From NCBI RefSeq assembly GCF_000701665.1, contig NZ_JNJN01000007.1, positions 1 to 64,000 of the forward strand: a stretch of 64,000 nt of DNA, written 5' to 3'. The first letter of the stretch is position 1, and each line of letters opens with the position of its first letter. Source of the DNA: Agathobaculum desmolans ATCC 43058. GTDB lineage: Bacteria; Bacillota; Clostridia; Oscillospirales; Butyricicoccaceae. Below are positions 16,205-24,956 of this stretch, in pieces. Below the pieces are notes generated by a model. That model searched no databases. It was not told the DNA's origin and saw nothing but the letters and a program-made list of their open reading frames with translations. The translations under genes and the position numbers were made by a program.

Positions 16205-16723
16205 ATGAAAAAAATCAAAAAACGCGGGGCGGTGTACGGCGTGATCGCATTGCTCCTGTGCGTGGCGGTTTATCTCAACTGGAGCTATGTTGGTGCGCCG
16301 GATGAGCTGCCGGCAGCAGAACAGACCGATGCACAAAATGGGGTGGACGGTGCGGCAAACCCAGCGGCAACGGATTATTTTGCCACTTCCCGGCTGAGCC
16401 GCGAGCAGGCGCGGGATGAAGCGGTCAGCACCTTGCGCGAAGTATCGGAAAGCGAGCAGGCGGATCAGACGGCGAAGGAAGAGGCGGCGGCGCAGATCTC
16501 GGCGCTGGCAGAGGATTCGGTGGCTGAGGCCAATATGGAAAGCATGATCCGTGCCAAAGGGTATGAGGATGCCGTTGTGATGATTGGAGACGGCAGTGTG
16601 AATGTGGTTGTGGCGCCGCCGGAGGGCGGTTTGCAGGCGACGGATGTGACGGTCATCAAGGATATCGTGGTGGCGGAAACCGGCGCAGTCCCCGGGCAAA
16701 TTAAGATTGTGGAAGCGGCGTAA
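16205..16723 (+). CDS. spoIIIAH: Stage III sporulation protein AH
   Basis: A 172-residue protein anchored by one N-terminal helix (about 8-26, AVYGVIALLLCVAVYLNW) with an extracytoplasmic domain homologous to the YscJ/FliF ring family. In B. subtilis it binds forespore SpoIIQ across the intermembrane space. The coiled-coil region SREQARDEAVSTLREV and the C-terminal ring-building motif are visible. It has a GGAGG site. It is the last gene of the spoIIIA operon, whose eight-gene set is complete. No strong terminator separates it from the next gene, which has its own promoter. Confidence 0.94.
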   Translation: MKKIKKRGAVYGVIALLLCVAVYLNWSYVGAPDELPAAEQTDAQNGVDGAANPAATDYFATSRLSREQARDEAVSTLREVSESEQADQTAKEEAAAQISALAEDSVAEANMESMIRAKGYEDAVVMIGDGSVNVVVAPPEGGLQATDVTVIKDIVVAETGAVPGQIKIVEAA

Positions 16724-16745
16724 CAGACAAAAAACGTATTTATCC

Positions 16746-16774
16746 TTGGCATTCCGCCGAAACTGTGCTATAAT
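16746..16774 (+). promoter_or_regulatory. Sigma-A promoter of the Asp23/Gls24 gene
   Basis: TTGGCA (16746-16751), a 17-base spacer and perfect TATAAT (16769-16774), 30 bases before the ATG. It makes the following gene an independent unit between the spoIIIA operon and a perfect terminator. Confidence 0.8.
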
Positions 16775-16804
16775 CCGTTTAACTGATAAAGGAGAGTGAG
16801 CATC

Positions 16805-17215
16805 ATGGCGGATCATAAGGAATATTGGGAGACCGCAGGCGACCAGGGCTCTATCCGTATTTCGGAGGATGTCGTGGCGTCGATCGCGGCGCTGGCCACA
16901 TCGGAAACCGACGGCGTCAGCGGGCTGTATTCCAGCCTGACCAATGATATCGTCAGCTTTTTAAGCAAGAAAAACCTGTCCAAGGGTGTGCGGGTCGAAA
17001 TTGGTGAGGATGATACCGTAAAAATCGAAATCGGATTTCTGGCGCTGTTTGGCCATAACATTTGTGAAGTGGCAAAGCAGGTGCAGCAGAATGTCAAGGC
17101 GCAGATCGAATCCATGACCGGCCTGCGTGTAACAGAGGCAAATATCCATGTCGGCGGTGTAACTTTTGCGCCGGTTGCATCGGGAGATGAACCGGCGGAG
17201 CAGCCGGCAGAATAA
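16805..17215 (+). CDS. Asp23/Gls24 family envelope stress protein
   Basis: A 136-residue protein of the Asp23/Gls24 (YloU/AmaP-associated) family. Typical stretches are GSIRISEDVVASIAALA near the N-terminus, DGVSGLYSS, VEIGEDDTVKIEI, the VAKQVQQNVKAQIESM helix and VTEANIHVGGV. The alternative GTG 16796 overlaps the AAAGGAG site, so ATG 16805 was chosen. Members are abundant soluble proteins tethered near the membrane in Gram-positive bacteria and linked to envelope stress; in Clostridia a copy often lies near nusB, and here nusB is about 3 kb downstream. It is monocistronic. Confidence 0.9.
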   Translation: MADHKEYWETAGDQGSIRISEDVVASIAALATSETDGVSGLYSSLTNDIVSFLSKKNLSKGVRVEIGEDDTVKIEIGFLALFGHNICEVAKQVQQNVKAQIESMTGLRVTEANIHVGGVTFAPVASGDEPAEQPAE

Positions 17216-17281
17216 GCAGCCGAAAGAGGCACAGAGCTGCGCGGCAGATTTCCGCAATCAATATGTGTCACAATGAATATG

Positions 17282-17324
17282 CATCAAAACCGAGGAAAAT
17301 TTTCCTCGGTTTTGATGTTTTTTT
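17282..17324 (+). terminator. Perfect 18-bp palindromic terminator after Asp23/Gls24
   Basis: Bases 17282-17317 are a 36-base perfect palindrome, followed by T7 (17318-17324). This is a strong intrinsic terminator. The stem has no dedicated loop bases, so about four central bases will open. Confidence 0.9.
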
Positions 17325-18452
17325 ATGGAAAAGTACCGCGATGGGAGCATCTGTGATTTCTTTAGTACCTTAAGCTGTGTTGCAACTTTTCTCTCTTTAT
17401 TGAAATGCGCTGTGCATCCGATGCATTGGTGTGGGGAGGGCGTCACTGATTTGTTTCAGTACAGTCGAGTTCATTGGGGAATGCACGAAAAATATAAGCG
17501 GCATTCATGAGGATGCGCTGCGTTGACATGGAAGTGTGACAGAAGCGATGAAAATAATGTAGATATTTGTCAAAAATGCTAATTGCTTTATGTGTATAAA
17601 TATGATATATAGATTGTAGATATTAAGCAAACATACCATAAGATACCACACTTCCGTGTGGAAAGAGTGTCATTTGCTGATAATGATCGTTTGCTTACAA
17701 GTATATTCCGCATGTCCGTGCAAAAGCAGGCCAAATGCCTGCTTTTGCTGTGCGTAGAATGCAAATCTCTATCTTATTGACAGAAACGCATTCCGACGCA
17801 AGCCTATTCCGCAAAGGGGGGAGTTGATCAAAAAACATAATCATGTGAAACTGGAAGAGTGCTATGCACGGAAAAGTGAATGATTTTGTCTTGCAAATTG
17901 AAAAATTGCAAGATGGCAAGATAAAGGTGACGAAGAAGTATGCTTAACAATCAGCAGAAGCGTAGGATTTGCAGAACGCTGTCTTTGAAAAGTGCAGGAT
18001 TCTTTGACGCGATAGAAAGCTGCTTGGAATTTGTATTCTTCATGTTGTATAAAGCATTCAAGCTTCCGATATCTTGCCGATCTCAGGTTTACCGCATCAT
18101 ATGTAAGGTGTAATCTGTCTGAGGGATGAAATGATCCCTGCTTTAAGCCACAGTTGCGAATAGGTAAACCGGAAGCGGAATACAACGAACGTACTTGCGT
18201 CACTGTCATTGTAGTATTAAGATCACTTTATGGGGATGATTGTGGACTATGCAAATGATGCTGAAACGATTTGGACGAGAGTCTTTGTCTGGCATTCCCG
18301 GATAGAAAAGACGGGGATACATCACATTTAAGGAGAATTGTACCGAGAAATTAAACAGCTTCTTATCTGCTCTTGATCGAACAGAAAGTAGATATTCTTT
18401 CAACATATCAGGCACAGTATGAAGCGCGTATTGTAGAACAGAGGTGTGTGAC
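17325..18452. other. Gene-poor AT-rich region with hairpins upstream of the MCP
   Basis: About 1.1 kb with no convincing protein gene. It contains a small stem with a CCACAC...GTGTGG pairing (17646-17661). That stem sits inside a larger possible enclosure formed by AGCAAAC (17626-17632) and GTTTGCT (17690-17696). A strong 12-bp hairpin (17720-17748) follows. After 17815 a short stretch, with a GGGGGGAG site and then two overlapping fragments of 18 and 27 codons in different frames, looks like a decayed coding sequence; the product was not recognised. The rest may be a long leader of the MCP gene. Confidence 0.45.
17720..17748 (+). terminator. 12-bp hairpin in the gene-poor region
   Basis: Bases 17720-17731 and 17737-17748 are exact reverse complements with a five-base loop; the 3' arm includes CTTTTGC. 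It resembles an intrinsic terminator or attenuator, possibly ending a short untranslated RNA that begins near 17600. Confidence 0.45.
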
Positions 18453-20132
18453 GTGAAAAATTGGAAGGTAAAAAATAAACTGAGGATCAGCTTTGCGATT
18501 CTGATTGTTTTGATGCTGATTATTTCTGCGATTTCCATTTTGGGGCTGAGCTCGCTTCATCAGGAAAACGGCACTTTAGTGAATAAGACACTTGCGAATA
18601 CAGAATATGTCTGGGAGATGCGAAGGAATTTGATGTCCGAGCAACGCTATGTGCTGATGGCATTTGCTGAAAAGGATAAGCAGGCCATGCAAGAGTATTC
18701 TCAAGCTGCACAGGAAGAAGTTGTAAAAAACTCCGATATTCTGAAACAGTATTTCGCCAATACTCGTGTGGAGCAGGATAAAATAAATGCCTTAGATACC
18801 TGCTTCAATGCACAGACGGCTCATCGCAATAAAATTATCGAATTGCTGGGACGAGGAACGGAAGAAAGTGTTGATGAAGCTTACGAGATTTTTGAAGCAG
18901 AGCTGAAACCTTTATTGGAACAGCAAGCGGATTTGCTGGCTGAAATTGGAAATGAGCAAAATGATTTAGCACGACAGCAGGTAGAGAAGGGTGAAAAAAC
19001 CTACTGGGGTATGCTTACGCTTATTATTGCGCTTATCGTGCTGTCGATTCTCGTCAGTTTTGTTATCACTGTTGCGCTGATCAAGATGATCACATATCCG
19101 ATGCAGCAGATTACCAATGCAGCGCATTCTCTTTCTCAGGGTGATTTTGACGCACATATCACATATGAAAGCACCGATGAGATGGGGGCAACATGTAAGA
19201 GTATGCAGGACAGCTTTGCTGCATTGAAGGCAATTATAATGGATATTAGCACGGTGCTGGGCGCTTTGAGCAATGGAGACCTTTCAGTGTCCACAGATGT
19301 TGAATATCCGGGTGAGATGCATGAAATCCATTTGTCTATCGAAAAGCTGATTCGGAAGCTGAATATGGCATTTGGAGAGATCAAGCGCGCAGCATATCAG
19401 ATCAACTCCGGATCGGATCAGGTATCTAACGGTGCGCAGGCGCTTGCACAGGGTGCTACGGAGCAGGCCAGCAGCGTAGAAGAATTAGCGGCTACTATTT
19501 CGGATGTTTCGGATCGGGTGCAGACAAACTCTGAAAATGCTCGTAAAGCAAATGCGCTGGCTGCTGATGCAGGAGATGTGGCACAGGACACGTTGCGTGA
19601 TATGAATAACATGATAGAGGCAATGCAGGAGATCTCCAATACATCAGAAGATATTGGAAAAATTATCAAGGTGATCGATGATATTGCATTCCAAACCAAC
19701 ATTCTTGCTCTTAATGCGGCGGTAGAGGCTGCAAGAGCGGGGTCGGCGGGCAAGGGCTTTGCCGTTGTTGCAGATGAGGTCCGGAATTTGGCGGGCAAGT
19801 CGGCTGAGGCGGCAAAGGATACGACGGCACTGATCGATCAATCGATTCGTGCAGTATCGCATGGCTCGGAAATTGCAAATAAAGCAAACGAAGCATTTAA
19901 GGAGCTTCGCGAAAAGGTCGATGAGGTTGTTACCACAATTAATATGATATCCGCAGCGTCGGCGGAGCAGGCAACGAATATCCAGCAGATTTCTGAGGGA
20001 GTTGATCAAATTTCTGCTGTGGTACAGACGAACTCTGCAACGAGTGAAGAGAGCGCGGCTGCAAGTGAGGAGCTGTCCGGACAGGCGAATGAGCTTGAAA
20101 GGCTGATAGAACAGTTCCGGTTGGCGGATTAA
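18453..20132 (+). CDS. Methyl-accepting chemotaxis protein (4HB sensor)
   Basis: A 559-residue transmembrane chemoreceptor. A membrane helix near residues 10-32 and a second near 190-212 flank a mostly helical 160-residue periplasmic-side domain of the four-helix-bundle type. A HAMP segment (about 212-265, [20 protein letters not shown]) leads into the cytoplasmic signalling rod. The conserved tip that contacts CheA/CheW is intact ([20 protein letters not shown], then [15 protein letters not shown]). GTG 18453 lies eight bases after GAGG and was preferred to GTG 18444, which overlaps that site. No che or flagellar genes are nearby. The ligand cannot be inferred. Confidence 0.93.
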   Translation: MKNWKVKNKLRISFAILIVLMLIISAISILGLSSLHQENGTLVNKTLANTEYVWEMRRNLMSEQRYVLMAFAEKDKQAMQEYSQAAQEEVVKNSDILKQYFANTRVEQDKINALDTCFNAQTAHRNKIIELLGRGTEESVDEAYEIFEAELKPLLEQQADLLAEIGNEQNDLARQQVEKGEKTYWGMLTLIIALIVLSILVSFVITVALIKMITYPMQQITNAAHSLSQGDFDAHITYESTDEMGATCKSMQDSFAALKAIIMDISTVLGALSNGDLSVSTDVEYPGEMHEIHLSIEKLIRKLNMAFGEIKRAAYQINSGSDQVSNGAQALAQGATEQASSVEELAATISDVSDRVQTNSENARKANALAADAGDVAQDTLRDMNNMIEAMQEISNTSEDIGKIIKVIDDIAFQTNILALNAAVEAARAGSAGKGFAVVADEVRNLAGKSAEAAKDTTALIDQSIRAVSHGSEIANKANEAFKELREKVDEVVTTINMISAASAEQATNIQQISEGVDQISAVVQTNSATSEESAAASEELSGQANELERLIEQFRLAD

Positions 20133-20212
20133 GGATAACTGTTATTTTGCCACAGAAGACTTGAGCGCGTGAAGAAAATCCTGTAAAAGTAGATATTCTA
20201 TGTGAATGATAG

Positions 20213-20250
20213 GGGCTGAAGGCTCGTCTTGGAGCTTTCAGCCCTTGTTT
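20213..20250 (+). terminator. Intrinsic terminator after the MCP
   Basis: A 12-bp stem (20213-20224 with 20233-20244, one G-U pair) with an eight-base loop is followed by TTGTTT. Confidence 0.75.
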
Positions 20251-20344
20251 CATACTATAACAGCACCGATGTTGTTGCCTGCAACTTCAACTATAACCGA
20301 TGAGACCCTATCCTTCATCCTTTTGGTTTTTCCCGAATAACAGC

Positions 20345-20373
20345 TTGCAAATTTGGCCAAAATAAGATAAAAT
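20345..20373 (+). promoter_or_regulatory. Putative sigma-A promoter of the nusB-xseA-ispA operon
   Basis: TTGCAA (20345-20350), a 17-base spacer and TAAAAT (20368-20373), 38 bases before the nusB start. Confidence 0.65.
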
Positions 20374-20411
20374 AAGTCGTATTCATAGATAACTGGGAGG
20401 AGCGTTCCGCC

Positions 20412-20906
20412 GTGAGTGTGATGAGCAGAACCAAAGCAAGAGAAATCGCGCTGCACCTGATCTTTGAGATGGGGTTTCAGCAGTTTGAAGAGGAGCATCT
20501 GGAAGATCGTCTGGATGCCAGCATTATGGATTCGATCAGCGGCGATATTGCGCTGTACGCAGGTAAACTGTCCGAACAGCAGACACAGTACATTCGCACG
20601 ACCGTGAAGGGCGTGGCTGCACATTTGGCTGAGCTGGATCAGACGATCGAAACCTATTCCCGCGGCTGGAAGCTGAGCCGGTTGTCTCGGATGACGGTGG
20701 CAGTGCTTCGTCTGGCGATTTTTGAGATGCGCTATGCGGAGGATGTGCCGGTCGGTGTGGCGATTAACGAATCGGTCGAGCTTGCAAAAACATATGACGG
20801 GGATGAGGCGGCATCCTTTATCAACGGTGTGCTGGGAGCGGCCGCGCGGGCAGAGTTTCCCAAAAGCAAGGGGGCGCCGACCAAGACGGAGCAAAGCGAT
20901 GGCTGA
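20412..20906 (+). CDS. nusB: Transcription antitermination factor NusB
   Basis: A 164-residue helical RNA-binding protein that binds boxA with NusE during antitermination of rRNA operons. Family landmarks are SRTKAREIALHLIFEMGFQ at the N-terminus, SRLSRMTVAVLRLAIFEM in the middle and VAINESVELAKTYDGDEAASFINGVL near the C-terminus, the last being the NusB signature. GTG 20412 was taken because it lies 11 bases after GGGAGG; ATG 20421 is an alternative that removes three residues. The stop overlaps the next start (ATGGCTGA). Confidence 0.94.
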   Translation: MSVMSRTKAREIALHLIFEMGFQQFEEEHLEDRLDASIMDSISGDIALYAGKLSEQQTQYIRTTVKGVAAHLAELDQTIETYSRGWKLSRLSRMTVAVLRLAIFEMRYAEDVPVGVAINESVELAKTYDGDEAASFINGVLGAAARAEFPKSKGAPTKTEQSDG

Positions 20907-21837
20907 ATGTTTTTTGGGGATCGACACCTCAAACTACCGCACCTCTGCGGCGATATATGATGCGGAGAGCGGGATGTGGCGCAATGAGGGCGGTCTGCTG
21001 ACCGTACCGGATGGTGCGATCGGCCTGCGGCAGTCGGATGCGCTGTTTCAGCATACGGTTTGCCTGCACGAAAAGATAGAGGCACTTCCGCAGGGAAAGG
21101 TGCGCGCCATTGGTGTTAGCACCCGCCCTCGCGCGGTGGAAGGGTCATATATGCCCTGCTTTTTAGCGGGAGAGAGCGTCGCGCGCAGCGCGGCGCATTT
21201 GCTATCTGTGCCGCTTTTTGCGGTGTCGCATCAACAGAACCATATTGCGGCGGCAGCGTTGAGCGCGGGACGGCTTGATCTGCTCGACGGCACGTTCCTT
21301 GCATGGCACTTATCGGGTGGTACAAGCGAGCTGCTGCTGGTGCGGATGGGTGTGGACGGATTGCCGGACTGCACCTGCATCGGCGGTACGACCGATCTGG
21401 CTGCCGGCCAGTTGATCGACCGCGCCGGGGCGCTGCTCGGCCTGCCATTTCCTGCAGGGGCGGCGCTGGATGCGATGGCGCTGTCCGCAGAACCGGAAAA
21501 GGGCTATCGCCCGAAGGTAACGGACTGCAAATTTTCGCTGTCGGGAATGCAGAATCAGGTGGAGACGCGGCATAAAGCCGCATCGGATGTGCAGCTGGCA
21601 CGTTTTACGTTGGAAACGGTGTCCAATGCCGTTGTCCGGGCAACAGAACAGGCGTGGGAGCGGTATCGCTGTCCGGTGCTGTGTGCAGGCGGCGTGATGG
21701 CAAGTGAGATCCTGCGTGCGCGGATGCGGGAAGCGTTTGGGGAAAAGGTGCATTTTGCAGCGCCGGTATTGTCGGGCGATAATGCAGTCGGCGCGGCGGT
21801 GCTGGCGGCACGGCTGTATGAAAGGATAAAAGCGTGA
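20899..21837 (+). CDS. TsaD/Kae1-like M22-family paralogue
   Basis: A 312-residue protein of the ASKHA superfamily related to TsaD/Kae1/Gcp but not the canonical enzyme. It keeps an N-terminal phosphate loop (CFLGIDTSNYRTSAAIYD), an iron-site-like histidine pair in SHQQNHIAAA, a SGGTSELLLV nucleotide loop and a variant TDLAAGQLIDRAGALLGLP instead of the DDALGEAFDK-like block. It ends with a CAGGVMAS loop and SGDNAVGAA. Canonical TsaD (about 335-345 residues) makes the t6A tRNA modification with TsaB and TsaE; this shorter copy is probably a paralogue found next to xseA in Clostridia, with unknown role. Its ATG overlaps the nusB stop by eight bases and its stop overlaps the xseA GTG. Confidence 0.75.
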   Translation: MAECFLGIDTSNYRTSAAIYDAESGMWRNEGGLLTVPDGAIGLRQSDALFQHTVCLHEKIEALPQGKVRAIGVSTRPRAVEGSYMPCFLAGESVARSAAHLLSVPLFAVSHQQNHIAAAALSAGRLDLLDGTFLAWHLSGGTSELLLVRMGVDGLPDCTCIGGTTDLAAGQLIDRAGALLGLPFPAGAALDAMALSAEPEKGYRPKVTDCKFSLSGMQNQVETRHKAASDVQLARFTLETVSNAVVRATEQAWERYRCPVLCAGGVMASEILRARMREAFGEKVHFAAPVLSGDNAVGAAVLAARLYERIKA

Positions 21838-23108
21838 GTACCGTATATTCTGTTACGCAGCTCAATAATGAGATCAAGGAACTGCTGGATGCTGTGCCGG
21901 GTTATCGGAATCTGCTGGTGCAGGGCGAAATTTCAAATTACAAGGCGCACTCTTCCGGTCATCACTATCTGACCCTGAAGGATGAGGGGGCGTCGATCAA
22001 TGCGGTGATGTTCCGTTCGGATGCTATGCGTCTGAAATTCCGCATGGAAAACGGTATGAAGGTGATCGTGCGGGCGCGGGTCAGCTCGTTTCCACGTACC
22101 GGCGCGGTGCAGCTTTATATTTCCGAGGTCATACCGGACGGCGCGGGTGCACTGAATCTTGCGTTTGAACAGCTCAAGCAGAAATTACAGGCGGAAGGAT
22201 TGTTTGATTCGGCGCGAAAGCAGCCGATTCCCGCCTGTCCGCAGCAGATTGCGTTGGTAACTTCACCGACCGGTGCGGCTGTGCGCGATATGATCCGTAT
22301 TTTGGGGCGGCGGTGGCCGTTGGCAAAAGTTGTTTTATATCCGGCGCAGGTGCAGGGGCAGGGCGCGGCTGAAAGCATTGCCCGTGCATTGACACTGGTA
22401 AACGCAGTCGGAGAGGCGGATGTGATCCTGTGCGGTCGCGGCGGCGGATCGATGGAGGATCTATGGGCCTTTAACGAGGAATCGGTCGCCCGCGCGATTG
22501 CCGCATCCGGGATCCCGGTGATCTCGGCGGTAGGCCATGAGCCGGATGTCACGATCGCAGATTTTGTGGCTGACCTGCGTGCTCCGACGCCGTCGGGAGC
22601 GGCGGAGATGGCGGTGCCCGATCGGGCAGAGCTGTCTGTGTCACTGCGCACGTGGGAGACACGGCTGTATGCGGCAGCACACAAACGGTGCAGCATGCAG
22701 CGCGCCCGTCTGACAGCCTTACAGGAGCGGCTGGCGCTGCGCACACCGCTGCATTACATGGAAGAAAAACGGATGGAAGTTGACCGGCTCACAGACCGGC
22801 TGCAAAATGCTCTGTCGGTACAGTTGGACAAAGCGGAGCAGCGGCTGGCGGTGCAAAAGCAGCGGCTATATACGGCGGCACAGGGCGGGCTGCATATCCG
22901 CCGGCTGCGGTTTGCCCGTATGGTGGCAACGTTGGATGCAATCAGCCCGTTGCGGGTGTTGGGGCGAGGCTACGCGGTTGCTACCAAGGGAGTGCGCGGC
23001 CCGGTGATAACAGATGCATCCATGCTTTGCCCGGGGGATCGGGTGCAGCTTCGATTTGCCAAAGGTGCGGCAGAGTGCCGCGTAACGGAAATCAGGGAGG
23101 AAGCATAA
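21834..23108 (+). CDS. xseA: Exodeoxyribonuclease VII large subunit
   Basis: A 424-residue catalytic subunit that, with XseB, degrades single-stranded DNA to oligonucleotides. The N-terminal OB-fold (VTQLNNEIKELLDAVPGYRN, QGEISNYKAHSSGHHYLTLKD) binds ssDNA. The catalytic core has VTSPTGAAVRDMIRILGRRWP, the ADVILCGRGGGSMEDLWAFN block and SAVGHEPDVTIADFVADLRA followed by PTPSGAAE. A long coiled coil then binds small subunits, and the C-terminus carries SPLRVLGRGYAVA. GTG 21834 overlaps the upstream stop; the stop shares one base with the xseB ATG. Confidence 0.97.
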   Translation: MSTVYSVTQLNNEIKELLDAVPGYRNLLVQGEISNYKAHSSGHHYLTLKDEGASINAVMFRSDAMRLKFRMENGMKVIVRARVSSFPRTGAVQLYISEVIPDGAGALNLAFEQLKQKLQAEGLFDSARKQPIPACPQQIALVTSPTGAAVRDMIRILGRRWPLAKVVLYPAQVQGQGAAESIARALTLVNAVGEADVILCGRGGGSMEDLWAFNEESVARAIAASGIPVISAVGHEPDVTIADFVADLRAPTPSGAAEMAVPDRAELSVSLRTWETRLYAAAHKRCSMQRARLTALQERLALRTPLHYMEEKRMEVDRLTDRLQNALSVQLDKAEQRLAVQKQRLYTAAQGGLHIRRLRFARMVATLDAISPLRVLGRGYAVATKGVRGPVITDASMLCPGDRVQLRFAKGAAECRVTEIREEA

Positions 23109-23344
23109 TGGCGGAAAAGACGTTTGAAAGTCAGATGGAACGATTGGAGGAGATCGTTCGTCTGTTGGAGAAAGGCGAGGCCCCACTGGCAGACAGCATG
23201 AAGCTGTTTGAAGAGGGGACAAAGCTCTCTGCAGCGTTGGGGAAACTGTTGGATAAGGCGGAGCAGAAGGTATCGGTCATGCAGGAAAGCGCACAGGGCG
23301 AACTGGTCGAACAGCCTTTTCACGCAGAGGAGGCAGGAAAATGA
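23108..23344 (+). CDS. xseB: Exodeoxyribonuclease VII small subunit
   Basis: A 78-residue helical protein that coats the XseA coiled coil. The pattern FESQMERLEEIVRLLEKGE, then LADSMKLFEEGTKL, is the XseB signature. ATG 23108 follows GGAGGAAG and overlaps the xseA stop by one base. The stop overlaps ispA as ATGA. The 15 residues after the core (QESAQGELVEQPFHA) are variable in the family. Confidence 0.95.
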   Translation: MAEKTFESQMERLEEIVRLLEKGEAPLADSMKLFEEGTKLSAALGKLLDKAEQKVSVMQESAQGELVEQPFHAEEAGK

Positions 23345-24225
23345 CGTTTGCCGAGCAATTACAGGCAGATATCGGCAGGATTGAATCGGCGCTGGAACGC
23401 AGCCTTTCCCGTGAAACCGGGGAAGGGTACGATCGCATTTTTGAGGCGGTCAAATATTCCGCCATGGCGGGGGGCAAGCGGCTTCGTCCGGTGATCGTAC
23501 TTGCATTCTGCCGTCTGTGCGGGGGCGATGAAGAAAAAGCACTGCCGTTTGCCTGTGCACTGGAGATGATCCACACCTATTCGCTGATTCATGATGACCT
23601 GCCGTGTATGGACAATGACGACCTGCGGCGTGGTCGGCCGACCTGTCACCGGGCGTTTGATGAGGCCACCGCTGTGCTGGCGGGGGACGGTTTGCTGACG
23701 GCGGCATTTGAAACGGCTGCCGCTGCGGAAGGGCTGTCGGCGCAAACGGTTTTGCAGTGTATCCGTATTCTCGGCCGCGCTGCCGGGATGAACGGGATGA
23801 TCGGCGGGCAGGTGCTTGATATGGGTGCAGAGCACCGCCGGATCCCGTTGGAGGAGCTGCGGCTGCTGCAAAGCCTGAAAACCGGCTGTCTGCTGCGTGC
23901 GGCCTGCGAGCTGGGCTGTGCTGCATCGGAAAAGGCAGATGCGGCAATGGTTGCTGCCGCGCAGATATATGGGGAAAAGCTTGGCCTGGCGTTTCAGATC
24001 CGGGATGATATTCTGGATATTGAGGGTGATGCTGCAACGCTCGGCAAGACGATCGGCAAGGATGAGAAGAATGAAAAATCCACCTTTCCATCCTTGTTGG
24101 GACTGGAAAAATGCCGTGCGCTCGTGGCAGAGCTGACGGATGCGGCAGTGCAGTCGCTTGCGGGTGCGGCGGATAGAGCTTTTTTGACCGAGCTTGCGTA
24201 TAGTTTGGTCGGACGCATGAACTAA
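23341..24225 (+). CDS. ispA: Farnesyl/geranyl diphosphate synthase (IspA type)
   Basis: A 294-residue trans-prenyltransferase that condenses IPP with DMAPP and GPP. The first Asp-rich motif is DDLPCMDNDD, followed by LRRGRPTCH, and the second is FQIRDDILDIEGD; both bind the magnesium-diphosphate substrate. GGKRLRPV supplies IPP-binding residues. Length is typical of bacterial FPP synthases. Together with dxs downstream it links this operon to isoprenoid and therefore undecaprenyl-phosphate supply. The OLE RNA lies directly downstream, separated only by a promoter. Confidence 0.96.
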   Translation: MTFAEQLQADIGRIESALERSLSRETGEGYDRIFEAVKYSAMAGGKRLRPVIVLAFCRLCGGDEEKALPFACALEMIHTYSLIHDDLPCMDNDDLRRGRPTCHRAFDEATAVLAGDGLLTAAFETAAAAEGLSAQTVLQCIRILGRAAGMNGMIGGQVLDMGAEHRRIPLEELRLLQSLKTGCLLRAACELGCAASEKADAAMVAAAQIYGEKLGLAFQIRDDILDIEGDAATLGKTIGKDEKNEKSTFPSLLGLEKCRALVAELTDAAVQSLAGAADRAFLTELAYSLVGRMN

Positions 24226-24248
24226 TTTTGAATTTTTATGCAGCTTCC

Positions 24249-24277
24249 TTGAATATGGAACAAGTTTGTGCTATAAT
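24249..24277 (+). promoter_or_regulatory. Dedicated promoter of the OLE RNA
   Basis: TTGAAT (24249-24254), a 17-base spacer and perfect TATAAT (24272-24277). The predicted start near 24284 coincides with the first base of the end-pairing stem of the RNA at 24285, which supports both assignments. Confidence 0.75.
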
Positions 24278-24284
24278 ATTTATT

Positions 24285-24956
24285 AAGTGACGTAGTATCC
24301 TAGTCAGCGCATACGATTCCCAGGACGGGCCTAAAAATCCGTAGAAGGGCATATCGATGAAGTCTCTGGTGTTTGCTTCTTACGCCCAGTTTGGGGTGGA
24401 TGCTGGAGGTTAAGGCTTGCGGGCGCGCTTCAATGGCATGAAGTACCGACCCTCTCGCCGTGGAGACCTGCATACGTGGAGCACCTATAGTATCGATTGA
24501 TTGATGGATGTTCTACGGTGCAGGATGAAACCTGTATTGCGGTGCGGCGTGAATGCACGTGTTTTCCCGTCTGCCCGCCCTTCGGGGCGGGCAGGACAAT
24601 GGGCGGCGTGCAGGAGCAAAACGCTGTGTGCAGTGTAGCCTGCCTTGCGTGGCCATGGTGAATAGTGTATCCGCCTGCGTGCCCCCGGCCAGGGGTGCGC
24701 GGGAATTGACGCTTGAAACCATGTCTGCAAAAGAGGCTAAGAATCGTGTTGCCTGCAGTGGAAAGCACCTAGGCTATTCGAACGAGGCAGGCGGAGGATT
24801 GCAGTGCGGACTAAGTGGCAATTCGGTCCCGGTGATGGTAACATCCCGGCACGGACTTTAATGGGAAACCCCCACGACGGCGACGCGTGGCAGTCCGCGG
24901 GGAAAGCCAACCGAACCTCAAGCCGCAAGATTAACTCAGCCTGCCGTCACTTTTTT
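24285..24956 (+). ncRNA. ole: OLE (Ornate Large Extremophilic) RNA
   Basis: About 670 bases without a credible protein gene, lying between ispA and a four-helix membrane protein. This is the classical genomic setting of OLE RNA in Bacilli and Clostridia, with xseA, xseB, ispA upstream and oapA, dxs, tlyA, argR, recN downstream. The length fits the class (about 600 nt or more). Sequence evidence of a discrete RNA: bases 24285-24292 are exactly complementary to 24945-24952 and close the molecule; a U run follows (24951-24956); a 10-bp stem with a UUCG tetraloop is at 24571-24594; GGGAAACCCC and other short stems are near the 3' end. OLE forms a membrane-associated ribonucleoprotein with OapA, linked to cold, alcohol and magnesium stress in Bacillus halodurans. 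The call rests on size, structure and synteny; I could not run a covariance search. Confidence 0.88.

Noticed and set aside
24553-24861. A 102-codon open frame inside the OLE RNA region
   Set aside because: It has no ribosome site, spans the UUCG-capped stem and other paired segments, and gives a protein without similarity. The RNA explanation accounts for the region better.
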